Source: an uncultured Clostridia bacterium (lineage in GTDB: Bacteria > Bacillota > Clostridia > Christensenellales > Pumilibacteraceae). Taken from it: a stretch of 64,000 bases of DNA. The notes under the pieces are model-generated. The model did no database searches. It saw only the letters and a program-made list of their open reading frames with translations, and was not told the origin of the DNA. The position numbers and the translations under genes are program-made. Shown in pieces: positions 19,332 through 28,605 of the stretch; the stretch's first letter is position 1, and the number at the start of each line of letters is the position of its first letter. Location of the stretch: NCBI GenBank assembly GCA_947066105.1, contig CAMSYM010000006.1:39267-103266 (forward strand), in the 5' to 3' direction.

Positions 19332-21500
19332 ATGAACCTCCGAATAATTTATTTACTTACGCTCGATCTATTCCTATAAGATCGGGGCAAGCATTGTAAA
19401 TGTTTTTCCATACGTCGGCACGATCGCCGTTCAAGATGTCCGCTAATCCGTACATGCTTTGCAATTCGTCGTAAACAACGATATCCGGCTCGCCGGTCGA
19501 CATAACGCTATTGGCTACGACGTCGGTTGCGTATCCTTTTTCGGTGTGTAAGACATGACAATTCTCTATGGTATTCGTTCCCGTCGTTTTTCCGATAAAC
19601 GCTCCCACAAAATATTCGCGCGGAAAATTACCTGGCGCGCCCAATGAATAAACGCTTCCGCGAACAGAACCCGAATAATAACAGTTTGACAATCGGGATC
19701 CGCCCAGCCTGCAAATAAATCCGCCTACATAAGTGCTGTATTCGTTATCGGGATCGGTATTTGTCACTATAACGTCGCATTGCGAATAACAATCGCTCAC
19801 CGTAGACCGTACGATATAAGCAAATCCCGCACCTTGCACCTTAGGCATTACCTTACCCTTCGAATAACAGCGCGACGCATTGCCGCGAAGAATATCCCAT
19901 GTAAAGCCCGTAGCGACGTTGCCCGAAAATTCGCCTACGGAATAACAATCGGTAAACTCGGTATAACTCGCTTTATCGCAAAATCCGTTCGCTCTGTTCG
20001 TTGCTTCGATATTACCGTCGGCTCCGCAACCGTTTATGATCGAATAATCGCTTCTCAATACAAATCCCGCCCCGTCATTGCAAGCTTTGATCTCATTGTT
20101 TAAGACATGGCAATTTTCGATATCGACGTAATCCGCATCGACTATAAATCCCGCGAACGCACGGCAATTTTCGGCATTATTAGTAACAACGCAATCCTCA
20201 ACACGCAATAAATCGTTAGCTCCGCCGTGGCATTCGACAAATAACCCGCCGTATACGGAAACTTCGGACTTATGCTTAAAAGTTATTTTATTATTCGATA
20301 TCGTGATTTCTTTATCTACATCTTTTTTATAAATCGCGGCAACTCCGCCGATTTCGCACTCGATCGGATCGTTGATATATACAATACCGTTGACTGCGCA
20401 CACGCGTATCTCTGTGTTTGCGCCTTTACCCATAATGCCGCCGACGTATAAGCTTGCCACGCGCCCCGTATTTTGTATATCTATCGTCACGTCACAGTCC
20501 GAAATACTTCCCGATCGAGCTTCGCCGACTAAACCGCCCACATAAAAACGACCTAAACTTTTACAAACACATATAATACCGACTACTTTGATATTTTGTA
20601 TATGCCCGAAAGAAACGCTCGCGATAACGCCTGCCGACACATCGCCGTCGTCGCCTTGAAGCCCGACTTGCATATCCGCTCCGCTTATTGTTAAATTTTT
20701 GATATGCCCGTCAGCGCCGATACGCCCGAACAGCGACGGCTCGTCCGTGCCGCGATTTACGTTAAGCCCCGATATCGTATGCTCGCCGCCGTCGAATGTG
20801 CCGTTGAATTCACTCTCCGTAAAAATCGGCTCGTGGACAATGTTCGATACGTCCAAATCGTCGACCAACAAAAACGCACCGGTCGGATAATACGCCATAT
20901 CACATAAACCTTTGTAATCACCGATCAAATACGGCTCGACCGCCGTCCCCTTTCCGTCGAACAAATGCTCGAATTGCGCAACGACATTAAGCGAACGCTC
21001 GATATCGACATCGATACGCTCCGCATTCGTATTCCCGTCCGACCACTTTACGAACCGATATCCTACGTCGGGCACGGCTATCACCTTTTCCGCATTTTCT
21101 CCGTACGGTACGTTTTGTTTGATCGTTCCGTTAATCGTACCGCCGTGTTCGGTCGAATACTCGACATTCAAGTATATCCGCCCGAAATTCGCTATCAACG
21201 ATAACGACTCCGTCACATCCAATTCTTTGCGCGACTGTGCTGTAACACCGTCCGACCAATCGACAAAAACGTATCCGATATTAGCCACAGCGGTAACAAG
21301 CTTTCCGTCGCCGCCTTCCGCTATCTGCTGTTCGGCATCACCGCGAATAAACCCGCCGTTTTCGTCGTTGACGGTATAGATAACCGAATACGTTTTATTC
21401 TCGTCGTCGGGCGGCGGATCGTTTTCGACCGCGCATCCCGCAAGCATGCACGCCGTTACGATCGTTATGCAAACGGCGAGCGCGGTTAACAGCCTCTTTA
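19239..21500 (-). repeat. Segmental direct duplication, distal copy
   Basis: Partner of 14385-16646 at an offset of 4854 bases. The sharp break at 19239 (homologous TATCGAACACAG block preceded by unrelated sequence) marks the junction inside the truncated gene start. Confidence 0.8.
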
Positions 21501-21525
21501 TTCTTTTTGTAATAGTGTCGATCAT
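19357..21525 (-). CDS. GLUG-type repeat lipoprotein, copy B
   Basis: Lipoprotein of 722 residues with the same architecture as copy A: signal peptide with LAGC, two WSDG repeats, then FDGGEHTISGLN and a long array of glycine/cysteine-rich GLUG-like repeats. Residues up to about 165 and from about 412 (GGLFVECHG onward) are almost the same as in copy A, while the centre is strongly diverged (for example ISDCDVTIDIQ against IKKCVVTVDVE). It is the first gene of the exported-protein cluster, about 275 bases downstream of a perfect promoter. ACGGAGA precedes the ATG. The diversified centre is probably the exposed part. Confidence 0.83.
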   Translation of the reverse strand: MIDTITKRIKRLLTALAVCITIVTACMLAGCAVENDPPPDDENKTYSVIYTVNDENGGFIRGDAEQQIAEGGDGKLVTAVANIGYVFVDWSDGVTAQSRKELDVTESLSLIANFGRIYLNVEYSTEHGGTINGTIKQNVPYGENAEKVIAVPDVGYRFVKWSDGNTNAERIDVDIERSLNVVAQFEHLFDGKGTAVEPYLIGDYKGLCDMAYYPTGAFLLVDDLDVSNIVHEPIFTESEFNGTFDGGEHTISGLNVNRGTDEPSLFGRIGADGHIKNLTISGADMQVGLQGDDGDVSAGVIASVSFGHIQNIKVVGIICVCKSLGRFYVGGLVGEARSGSISDCDVTIDIQNTGRVASLYVGGIMGKGANTEIRVCAVNGIVYINDPIECEIGGVAAIYKKDVDKEITISNNKITFKHKSEVSVYGGLFVECHGGANDLLRVEDCVVTNNAENCRAFAGFIVDADYVDIENCHVLNNEIKACNDGAGFVLRSDYSIINGCGADGNIEATNRANGFCDKASYTEFTDCYSVGEFSGNVATGFTWDILRGNASRCYSKGKVMPKVQGAGFAYIVRSTVSDCYSQCDVIVTNTDPDNEYSTYVGGFICRLGGSRLSNCYYSGSVRGSVYSLGAPGNFPREYFVGAFIGKTTGTNTIENCHVLHTEKGYATDVVANSVMSTGEPDIVVYDELQSMYGLADILNGDRADVWKNIYNACPDLIGIDRA

Positions 21526-21801
21526 AATGAATCTCCGTTTTACTTTATATAACCTTCAAACCGAAATTATTTTAACGGTTTTCCTAACCATCCATAATTT
21601 TTCGATCATAAAGCGGATCAGCACATTGCAAAAAATCTTATTTTGCTACCCGTCGGGTATGCGAAATCTGCTCGCTACGCGATCTTTCATTTTTCTTTCT
21701 CATTTTTACCTGTCAAAACGTATGCGCATATGCGCACGGTTGCGGGATATCCACACCCGCCCCGAATTTCCGCAAACAAAAAGCGGTATAATATATTTCA
21801 C

Positions 21802-21830
21802 ATTATACCACAATTTTCCACATTTGTCAA
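21802..21830 (-). promoter_or_regulatory. Perfect sigma-A promoter with long leader
   Basis: TTGACA (21825-21830), a 17-base spacer and TATAAT (21802-21807) on the minus strand. The leader to the ATG at 21525 is about 270 bases. It contains a GCGCATATGCGC palindrome and a TACCCGACGGGTA palindrome but no riboswitch I recognise. It probably drives the cluster 21525 to 11781. Confidence 0.8.
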
Positions 21831-21846
21831 CATCGAATTTCAGCGT

Positions 21847-22890
21847 TTATTTCGCCGAGTTTATCACCCCGCCGCCCAAGCAACGATCGCCGAGATATAC
21901 CACCGCGTATTGCCCCGGCGTAACGGCGCGTTGCGGCTCGTCGAACGCAAGCTTGAACGATCCGTCGGCGGCAAGCTCCAACGTAGCGCCGAAATCGGGT
22001 TGACGGTAGCGCGTCTTCGCCGTACATTTCAGTTTTTTCGGCACATCGAACGCGCCGATGATATTGAATCCCGTACCCGTCAGGCTACTTGAATACAGCG
22101 CGCTCTCGTCGCCGCACGAAACCACCAAACGGTTATGCTCGACGTCCTTGTCAAGCACGAACCATCTGCCCGTTTCGCCCTTTACTCCGCCTATACCCAA
22201 GCCGCGCCGCTGACCGAGCGTGTAATACATCAACCCGTCGTGCGTGCCTACCGTAACTCCGCGCGTATCGACTATTTCTCCCTGTTGCGCGGGCAGGTAC
22301 GCAGACAAAAACTTTTTGAACTTGCGCTCGCCGATAAAGCAAATGCCCGTGCTGTCCTTTTTTTGCGCGACGGACAAACCGACTTCGCGCGCTATATCGC
22401 GCACCTGCGACTTGACTAAACCGCCGAGCGGGAACAATACTCCGTCCAACTGTTCCGTCTTTACTTGATTGAGAAAATACGTTTGGTCTTTGCCCGTGTC
22501 GGCGGCGCGCATCAGCATGTCGCCCTTTTTCGCGCAGTAGTGACCCGTAGCTATAAGCTCCGCGCCGAGCGATTTGCAATAATCACGAAACACGCCGAAC
22601 TTGACTACGCGGTTGCATAAAACGTCGGGATTGGGCGTACGAAACGCTTTATACTCGTTCAAAAAATACTCGAACACGCCGTCGGCATACTCCTTGGCGA
22701 AATTGACCGAATAACATTCGATACCGATCTTGTCGCAGACCGACTTCACGTCGCGCCAATCGTTTGCCGCGGGACATTCGCCGTCCTCTTCCCAGTTATG
22801 CATAAATAGACCGGTAACCGAATACCCGTCGCGCTTTAACGACCACGCCGCAACGGCGGAATCCACGCCGCCAGACATGCCGACTATCAC
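21847..22890 (-). CDS. mnmA: tRNA-specific 2-thiouridylase MnmA
   Basis: Puts sulfur on C2 of the wobble uridine of Lys, Glu and Gln tRNAs, using ATP and a persulfide. The PP-loop SGGVDS is at residues 6-11. The GLFMHNWEED and FRTPNPDVLCN signatures are present with catalytic Cys92, and the second Cys184 lies in GICFIGER. The C-terminal beta barrel is complete. At 347 residues it is slightly short. The start is the GTG at 22890: no ATG, GTG or TTG occurs in frame between it and the upstream gene, although the conserved GKK just before it hints that translation may start slightly earlier at an unusual codon. It follows a CDF transporter gene 31 bases upstream, so they probably form an operon. 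Confidence 0.93.
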   Translation of the reverse strand: MIVGMSGGVDSAVAAWSLKRDGYSVTGLFMHNWEEDGECPAANDWRDVKSVCDKIGIECYSVNFAKEYADGVFEYFLNEYKAFRTPNPDVLCNRVVKFGVFRDYCKSLGAELIATGHYCAKKGDMLMRAADTGKDQTYFLNQVKTEQLDGVLFPLGGLVKSQVRDIAREVGLSVAQKKDSTGICFIGERKFKKFLSAYLPAQQGEIVDTRGVTVGTHDGLMYYTLGQRRGLGIGGVKGETGRWFVLDKDVEHNRLVVSCGDESALYSSSLTGTGFNIIGAFDVPKKLKCTAKTRYRQPDFGATLELAADGSFKLAFDEPQRAVTPGQYAVVYLGDRCLGGGVINSAK

Positions 22891-22921
22891 CTTTTTTCCG
22901 TTGTTGACCGTACCGCCACCT

Positions 22922-24010
22922 CTAAACGTAATCTATTTCGACCTGTACGTCGTACTGCACTACCGACCGCACCTGCGCGCGGGCGATCTCCGCTATCTCG
23001 CCTTTGGGCAGCTTGTCGCTCGTCAAGGTCACGTCAAGCTCCGCAATACATCTGTCATCGTCTATCGTCACGTCGTGTACCGTAGCACCGAACGGCGCGA
23101 GCGCCGCAGTCAGCTTATCCGTGACTACGGTCAAACGCTCGTCGCCCGTTATCAGCGGATCGGCGTGCAAGCACAGTCGAACGCCTATATCTTCGCGCGC
23201 GCGACGTTCTATGCCGTCGCAAACGTTATGCACATCGACAAACGTCATATCCGCCGGAAACACCGCGTCCGCTTCTGCCGTCATGTTGCCGGCGCCGTAG
23301 TCGTGGATCATGATGTCGTGAACGGAAAGCACCTGCGGCGCGCTTGCTATCAAGCTTTTGACCGCGCTCAACAACTGCGGGTCGGGACGCTCGCCGAGCA
23401 ACCGACTGATGGTTTGTTTGAGTATGCGCACGCCAAAAACGAGTATCACCGCCGCGACGGCGATCGACACGTATCCGTCTATGCTCACCGCCGTAAATCT
23501 TTCTATCGATCCGCACACCAGCACTACCGTCGTGACCGCCGCGTCGGACACCGAATCGACTGCCGCCGCCTTTATCGTTTCCGACCCGACGCGCTTGCCG
23601 TGCGCGTAATAAAACACTGCCATGAACCCCTTGACGGCGATCGACACGCCGAGCGTCGCCCACAACGCCGCGCTCCAAACAACGTCGACAGGCTGTGCTA
23701 CACGCCTGACTCCGCCCGCAAATACCTCCGCGCCGACTGCCACAATGACCGCGCCGAGTATAAAGGTCGCTATATGCTCGTAACGCCCGTGACCGTACGG
23801 ATGATCGTAATCCGCGCCGCGCGCCGCAAGACAAGTCGCGATGACCGTCACAAGCGAAACCGCCGCGTCCGAAATATTATTGACGGCGTCCGACACGACC
23901 GAACTCGACGCAGACATAATGCCGACAGTAAGCTTTGCCGCGCCGAGTATAATATTTAGCGCAAGCCCGACAGCGAGCGTTGCGACAGCGTTTTTCGTTC
24001 TTTTTTTCAT
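22922..24010 (-). CDS. Cation diffusion facilitator (CDF) metal exporter
   Basis: Membrane protein of 362 residues with about six transmembrane helices. The CDF metal site pattern is visible in helix II (SDAVNNISDAA) and helix V (AAAVDSVSDAA), and the histidine-rich DHPYGHGRYEH loop lies between. A cytoplasmic C-terminal dimerisation domain follows (about 275-362). It probably exports Zn, Mn, Fe or Co by proton antiport; the ion is not determinable. The ATG at 24010 with GGAGCG 9 bases upstream is preferred to the GTG at 24040. It is the first gene of the CDF-mnmA unit. Confidence 0.9.
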   Translation of the reverse strand: MKKRTKNAVATLAVGLALNIILGAAKLTVGIMSASSSVVSDAVNNISDAAVSLVTVIATCLAARGADYDHPYGHGRYEHIATFILGAVIVAVGAEVFAGGVRRVAQPVDVVWSAALWATLGVSIAVKGFMAVFYYAHGKRVGSETIKAAAVDSVSDAAVTTVVLVCGSIERFTAVSIDGYVSIAVAAVILVFGVRILKQTISRLLGERPDPQLLSAVKSLIASAPQVLSVHDIMIHDYGAGNMTAEADAVFPADMTFVDVHNVCDGIERRAREDIGVRLCLHADPLITGDERLTVVTDKLTAALAPFGATVHDVTIDDDRCIAELDVTLTSDKLPKGEIAEIARAQVRSVVQYDVQVEIDYV

Positions 24011-24084
24011 TCCGAGATCGCTCCGACAGATAACGGTCACGCATATTATATGCCGCTTTATCCGCTACCGTATCGACTTGTTTT

Positions 24085-24113
24085 ATTGTACCACAAATAT
24101 CGTTTAAACGCAA
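24085..24113 (-). promoter_or_regulatory. Promoter of the CDF-mnmA unit
   Basis: TTGCGT (24108-24113), 17 bases, TACAAT (24085-24090) on the minus strand, about 75 bases before the ATG at 24010. Confidence 0.5.
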
Positions 24114-24220
24114 TATAATTGCGCAACACCTTTTATTTTGCTCAAATTCGACCCGTACGCAGCTTATAGCGCCCGACGCAATATCTGCCGCACCGTAACA
24201 TGTTCCCTCATATAAATGGA

Positions 24221-24247
24221 AACGGTCGACGCAAGCCGACCGTTTTT
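24221..24247. terminator. Bidirectional hairpin terminator
   Basis: An AACGGTCG / CGACCGTT stem with an 8-base loop and a T tract on the + side. It lies 25 bases past the minus-strand stop at 24274. Confidence 0.5.
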
Positions 24248-24273
24248 AACAATTGGGTTATACGATATACGCT

Positions 24274-24636
24274 CTATTCGCCGTCGTTACGCTCGTCGCT
24301 CACGCCGCCCGCATCGTCCGAAGCCCCGCCGTCCGCTTGCTCGACGTCCTGTTCCGTCGCCACGCTCGCGTCGTCTTTCTCCGTTTGTTCCGCAGGAACC
24401 TCGTCGCGCCCGACCTTTTGTATATGCAGATTGGGATGCTTGTAATAATACCAAAGGAACACGCCGCCGCCTATGAAAAACACCAACAATATGAGCAAGT
24501 TCCATAAAACGTACTGCTTTTTGCTCACGTCCATATACGCGAGTTTGAGCAAACAAAACAGCGCGAAAGCATACTGCGCCGCTATTACGGCGATTATGAC
24601 CGCGACGATATAATGTTGTAACGCACTCAAAAACAT
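24274..24636 (-). CDS. Small membrane protein with acidic tail
   Basis: Protein of 120 residues. Two hydrophobic segments (about 8-32 and 42-63) are separated by a short KLAYMDVSKK loop. A 50-residue tail is highly acidic and rich in Ala, Glu, Asp and Gly. I recognise no family. It is the last of a run of minus-strand genes behind the HtrA-like protease, 121 bases after the previous gene, so it may share that transcript and act at the membrane. Confidence 0.6.
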   Translation of the reverse strand: MFLSALQHYIVAVIIAVIAAQYAFALFCLLKLAYMDVSKKQYVLWNLLILLVFFIGGGVFLWYYYKHPNLHIQKVGRDEVPAEQTEKDDASVATEQDVEQADGGASDDAGGVSDERNDGE

Positions 24637-24757
24637 AACTTAATTATACAGCCGCGCCGCCTGTTTGTCAAGCGAACGGCATGAAAAACAAAAATCGCAC
24701 ACCGTATGCATGCCTGCGCGCGACCATAATACCGCCGTTGCTACGCGCTATGTTTTC

Positions 24758-25015
24758 TCACAGCTTGGCTATCAACCGCTTAACTCGCTTTATCGGAACG
24801 GGCGCGACCTGACCGGAAACGTTGCGCTCCACTTTGAGCACTGTCGCAGGCTTTCCCGCTCCGCTCGCGCCGAACGGCGCGCTTACCCTATCGCCGATTT
24901 CCACGTCGAGATCGCTGACGTACCAGTACGGTCGTTCGTCGCCGTCGAATACTATCTTGACGAAAGTATACGAACCGTACTCGCTAAGCATGCCACCGCT
25001 CATCGAATGTATCAT
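24758..25015 (-). CDS. Small PriA-N-terminal-like domain protein
   Basis: Protein of 85 residues. The phrase YVSDLDVEIGDRVSAPFG and the following strand resemble the small beta-rich 3'-end-binding domain at the N-terminus of PriA helicases, here as a stand-alone protein. No helicase part follows. It starts 16 bases after the HtrA-like gene and is probably co-transcribed. Its function is unknown; single-stranded nucleic acid binding is a guess from the fold resemblance. Confidence 0.5.
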   Translation of the reverse strand: MIHSMSGGMLSEYGSYTFVKIVFDGDERPYWYVSDLDVEIGDRVSAPFGASGAGKPATVLKVERNVSGQVAPVPIKRVKRLIAKL

Positions 25016-25031
25016 AACAATGCCTTACCCG

Positions 25032-26114
25032 CTATTTGCTTATTTGCCGCGCCGTTACGGTAAACGTCGTCGGCTGAGCGTCGAACGAAAGCGTCGTTCC
25101 GAAAAACGACGACTGCACCGTACCGCGGTAAACGACCGCTTCCGCCGTTTCGTCGGGCGACAGCGACGCGACCGCATCGTTGAACGTAAGCAACGACGTT
25201 ATACGTTTTCCGTTTATGCTGTAAACCTTATCGTACTTTTTAAAGTCGGCGTTGGCTCCGTTCGTTTCGGTAACGTAAACGACGCCGTCGGACATTTGCG
25301 CCACTTCGATACCGAGCGTGACCCTGCCGGCGACCACGCCGTCGGCGATAAGCTCGTCGCATATCGCGCGCGCGGTATTGGCGGGTATGGCAAAACAAAT
25401 GCCTTCCACTTCCTCGTCCGAAGTTTTGGCGTTGACTACGCCCACAAGCTCGCCGCGCATGTTAAACAGTCCGCCGCCCGAATTTCCGGGATTGATCGCC
25501 GTATCCGTTTGCAATAACGTCATAGTATGATCGCCGACCGAGATAGACCGTTCGGTGGCGGAAAGTATGCCTTTCGTAACGGTGCCGCCGAGCGAGCCGA
25601 GCGGATTGCCTATGGCGATAAGATCCTCGCCTATTCGCAAATGGTCGCTGTTGCCCCAAACCGCGACGTTCAACGTTTGTTTTTCTTTGATACTGACCAC
25701 GGCTATATCGCCGCGGACGTCCGTCGCTATCAATTCCGCGTCGTATGCATCGCCGCACCTAAGCGACACCCGTATTTGGTTAGCGCCTTCGATAACGTGG
25801 TTATTGGTAACTACGTAATATGTCGAAAAATCGGCGTCGTGCGCGACGATCACGCCGCTGCCCGCGCCAGACACTACGTACTGCATGCCCCACTTGGTGG
25901 TCACGGACTCGGTGCGTATCTCAACTACCGAATCGGCTACCGCGTTTACCACTTCCGCCGTCGTGCTGTAAACCTGCGAATCGGTAGAAACGTACGAAGT
26001 AACGCGCGTTATACGCTCGCCCGTACCGCTACCGCATCCGACGCAAGCAAAACCGCTCAACGCAACCGCCGTAGCGCACACCGTAAAATTTTTTATCCCG
26101 CCCGATCTCGACAC
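25032..26114 (-). CDS. HtrA/DegP-like serine protease (S1C), lipoprotein
   Basis: Envelope quality-control protease of 360 residues. The catalytic triad is His106 (VTNNHVIEG), Asp136 (RGDIAVV) and Ser212 (NPGNSGGGL). One PDZ-like domain covers about residues 255-335. The N-terminus is a signal peptide ending in VGC (Cys27), which suggests a lipoprotein. The start is a GTG with GGAGG 9 bases upstream. Trypsin-fold proteases of this kind degrade or refold damaged exported proteins. In an organism with so many large surface proteins this role fits. It leads a probable small operon with the genes at 24758 and 24274. Confidence 0.9.
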   Translation of the reverse strand: MSRSGGIKNFTVCATAVALSGFACVGCGSGTGERITRVTSYVSTDSQVYSTTAEVVNAVADSVVEIRTESVTTKWGMQYVVSGAGSGVIVAHDADFSTYYVVTNNHVIEGANQIRVSLRCGDAYDAELIATDVRGDIAVVSIKEKQTLNVAVWGNSDHLRIGEDLIAIGNPLGSLGGTVTKGILSATERSISVGDHTMTLLQTDTAINPGNSGGGLFNMRGELVGVVNAKTSDEEVEGICFAIPANTARAICDELIADGVVAGRVTLGIEVAQMSDGVVYVTETNGANADFKKYDKVYSINGKRITSLLTFNDAVASLSPDETAEAVVYRGTVQSSFFGTTLSFDAQPTTFTVTARQISK

Positions 26115-26285
26115 CGCAATAATCCTCCGTCAACGCTCGATCGTGTGCCGATACCGCTGTACGGCGACCGAATCGCAATACCGACCGCATACCGACCCAT
26201 GTTTAAATTATATCCCAACAGATTGATATTATGATGTCCGCTTTGTGTACATTATTTTAAACTTTTGCGTAAAAATCCGCGGAAT

Positions 26286-28127
26286 TTATTCACAAATGTA
26301 GAGTTTTGCAAGCGCGCGCGTATATGCTACGTACTTTTCCGTATCGCTCATTTGCCCGCATGCGTAAACCCGTTCGTACTCCATGCCCTTGCTCTGCGCC
26401 ACCGTGTACAACAGTTCGAGCGGAACAAACGCTTGGAGCCGCTCGCCGAGCGCAACGTCGGCAGAAGGATAAATTACGGCGACACGGTCGTCGCCGACAT
26501 TCTTTAACAGTTCGGGCAGTTCGCGTATATCCGCGCGCTCCACCGTGCCGCCGTCCAAGCCAAGCGAAGTGACCGACATATCGAGCAAATCGTTGACGTA
26601 CTCGGTGATCTCCCGCGCGTTGCGGTAGTTTTCATTGAGCGCGTAATGTTTGAGATCCCACAGCGCGTCGAGCTTGCCGAAATCGCAGATGCCGCGCGAC
26701 TCGACGAGCTGTTGATTGGTATCGCCGTAAATATTGACGACCGCTTTCGTACACTCGGCAAGCAGTTTATACTCGTTCAAAAAGTAATCCTGCCCCTCGT
26801 CGATGAACAGCGCGCACGAAAAATCGGGCTTGCCGAGTATATAACAATACGCCGTGAGCAACAGGTACAGCTTGCACTTGGTGAGCGACGGACCGAGCTT
26901 CGGCAAAAACGAGAACTTGTCGAGATCGACCGACACTACGGGCGCTTTGGGTTTTTTGATATCCGTCGCGACGTACGCGCCGCGCGTCCAAGCAAGCTCG
27001 CGCTCGTATTCGTCCAAAGCGACGCGATAAGCCGCCAATCGCTGTTTGTAGCTCTGCTTGACAGGTCCGAGCGCGGTGATCAGCTTGCGCTTGATATCCG
27101 TTCCGTAGCACTTTGCGACGACGGTGTCCGAAAGGCTTTCGTCGCCGATAGGCGCGCCGTCGACAAGCGCCTTTTTAGCTGCGCCTTTTATCCCGCGCAA
27201 CGACATTATCAGCTCGCGATAAAGTTCGGGCATCGTCATGCGCCGCGCCGCATTTATCATGAGATCGTCCACCACGGGTTGTATATGCTCGATATAGCGT
27301 TCGCTCGGCGCGATTATGACGGCGTCCGACAGCTCTATCTTTTTATTGAAGCCGAGATATTCCAAACGCTGTAACAACAGCATGGTCTTTCCGCACCCCG
27401 CGCAACCCGCAACGACGCAATTCTCGTCGGCGGGACGGACGATGACTGCGTTTTGATTGGCTTGTATCGTCGGTATTATATCGGTGAGACGTTTGTCGCC
27501 GCGCTTGACTTCGAGCATGTGCGCGAGAAATTTATCGTACACCACGCCGCCCGCATCCTTGGAATAGTCCTGAAAAACCGCTTCGAGCTTGCCGTCGCGT
27601 ATATCGAACTTGCGCCTGAAAACAACTTCGTACTCGTAGCCGCCGTATTCCAACCGCCCGTTCTCGAACCGCTCGTAGACTTTATTGCCCAGCGGCGAGT
27701 TATGCGAAAAAATTATTATCTTTTCCTTATATACTATGACGTTCGCGCCGACGTAAATATCGGCGTCGTCGCCCAAATACCCTTCGCGATCGGAAAGCGT
27801 GCGAGCGCGCGTCATCGACGGCGCATCCGTATCAGCGGAACGCATGCCGACGGGCTGTAAGCGCATGCGCGCAAAATACGGCGTGCCGAGCGAACGTTTG
27901 AGTATCTCGATATCGCGTTTGCGCGCGTCGTGACGGAACTTGTCCGTGCGGTATTCCTCGACGTCGTTCTCGTCGTAAATATCGACGATACGGTATGCAA
28001 ACCCGTCGTTTTCGAGCAAAGCGATTTGTTCGCGCATCATTTCCAGCGTGCGCCGCAAATGCTCCGTTTCTTCCGCTATGCTCTCCGCATTGAAATTGTC
28101 GCTTTCCGAAAAATCCATTAAAATCAT
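26286..28127 (-). CDS. HelD-like UvrD-family (SF1) helicase/ATPase
   Basis: Protein of 613 residues. A charged, coiled-coil-like N-terminal region (about 10-80) is followed by a beta-rich insert, a Walker A motif GCAGCGKT (241-248), Walker B FIDEGQD (about 442-447), the motif III-like GDTNQQL near 470 and the motif VI-like VAYTRALAKLY at the end. The IQANQNAVIV segment before Walker A is typical of HelD proteins, which release RNA polymerase from DNA in Gram-positives. It is shorter than Bacillus HelD (about 770), so a distinct small subfamily is likely. Starts at 28127 or 28118 are both possible; neither has a clear ribosome site. Confidence 0.75.
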   Translation of the reverse strand: MILMDFSESDNFNAESIAEETEHLRRTLEMMREQIALLENDGFAYRIVDIYDENDVEEYRTDKFRHDARKRDIEILKRSLGTPYFARMRLQPVGMRSADTDAPSMTRARTLSDREGYLGDDADIYVGANVIVYKEKIIIFSHNSPLGNKVYERFENGRLEYGGYEYEVVFRRKFDIRDGKLEAVFQDYSKDAGGVVYDKFLAHMLEVKRGDKRLTDIIPTIQANQNAVIVRPADENCVVAGCAGCGKTMLLLQRLEYLGFNKKIELSDAVIIAPSERYIEHIQPVVDDLMINAARRMTMPELYRELIMSLRGIKGAAKKALVDGAPIGDESLSDTVVAKCYGTDIKRKLITALGPVKQSYKQRLAAYRVALDEYERELAWTRGAYVATDIKKPKAPVVSVDLDKFSFLPKLGPSLTKCKLYLLLTAYCYILGKPDFSCALFIDEGQDYFLNEYKLLAECTKAVVNIYGDTNQQLVESRGICDFGKLDALWDLKHYALNENYRNAREITEYVNDLLDMSVTSLGLDGGTVERADIRELPELLKNVGDDRVAVIYPSADVALGERLQAFVPLELLYTVAQSKGMEYERVYACGQMSDTEKYVAYTRALAKLYICE

Positions 28128-28222
28128 TTAAACGTTATGCGGCTTGCAAAATAAATATTTGCTTAACTGCCGCCATTGTCGTTCGCCCGACGCGAACAAC
28201 AGCCGCACATCACGATCCATAG

Positions 28223-28393
28223 CAAAAGCCCTTGCGAGTAAGCTTTTTGGCTTGTATTATAACATTAAACGGCTTACAAAAACTTTGTTTTTGTGTTGCT
28301 GTCGCAACTTTATCCGCTTAACGCGCATAACAGCCGTCAGTTGAAATACGTCGCGAAAAAGCCCTTGCAAGCAAGCAGATCCACTTGTATTAT
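28223..28393 (-). repeat. Two-copy promoter/leader repeat
   Basis: On the minus strand two copies, about 133 bases apart, share TATAATACAAG, then after a short spacer GCTT-A/G-CT-C/T-GCAAGGGCTTTT. They lie upstream of the HelD-like gene. The rest of 28128-28605 shows no gene that I can support. Confidence 0.5.
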
Positions 28394-28417
28394 AAACCCT
28401 GCGCGACCGCGCGTCAA
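28389..28417 (-). promoter_or_regulatory. Sigma-A promoter of the HelD-like gene
   Basis: TTGACG (28412-28417), 17 bases, TATAAT (28389-28394) on the minus strand. A second TATAAT at 28256-28261 belongs to the downstream repeat copy and lacks a good -35 box. Confidence 0.6.
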
Positions 28418-28605
28418 GCGATTTCCGTTACGCGCCGAAAACTACGCAAAAAGACATGCAACAGCTCCAAAAGCGTGCAAATACACACAAAATACCGCAA
28501 AAACCGACGCTTGCACATTTGCGCACATGCCCGCTCGATCAAAAAAGCGCCCGACTTTGAACGCCGCGACGCTTTATCCGAACATCTGCCCCGTCGGGCA
28601 AACGA

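Noticed and set aside
24758..25015. Fragment of a priA pseudogene
   Set aside because: No trace of helicase motifs follows in any frame, and the ORF has an intact start and stop in an operon-like position, so a stand-alone small protein is more likely.
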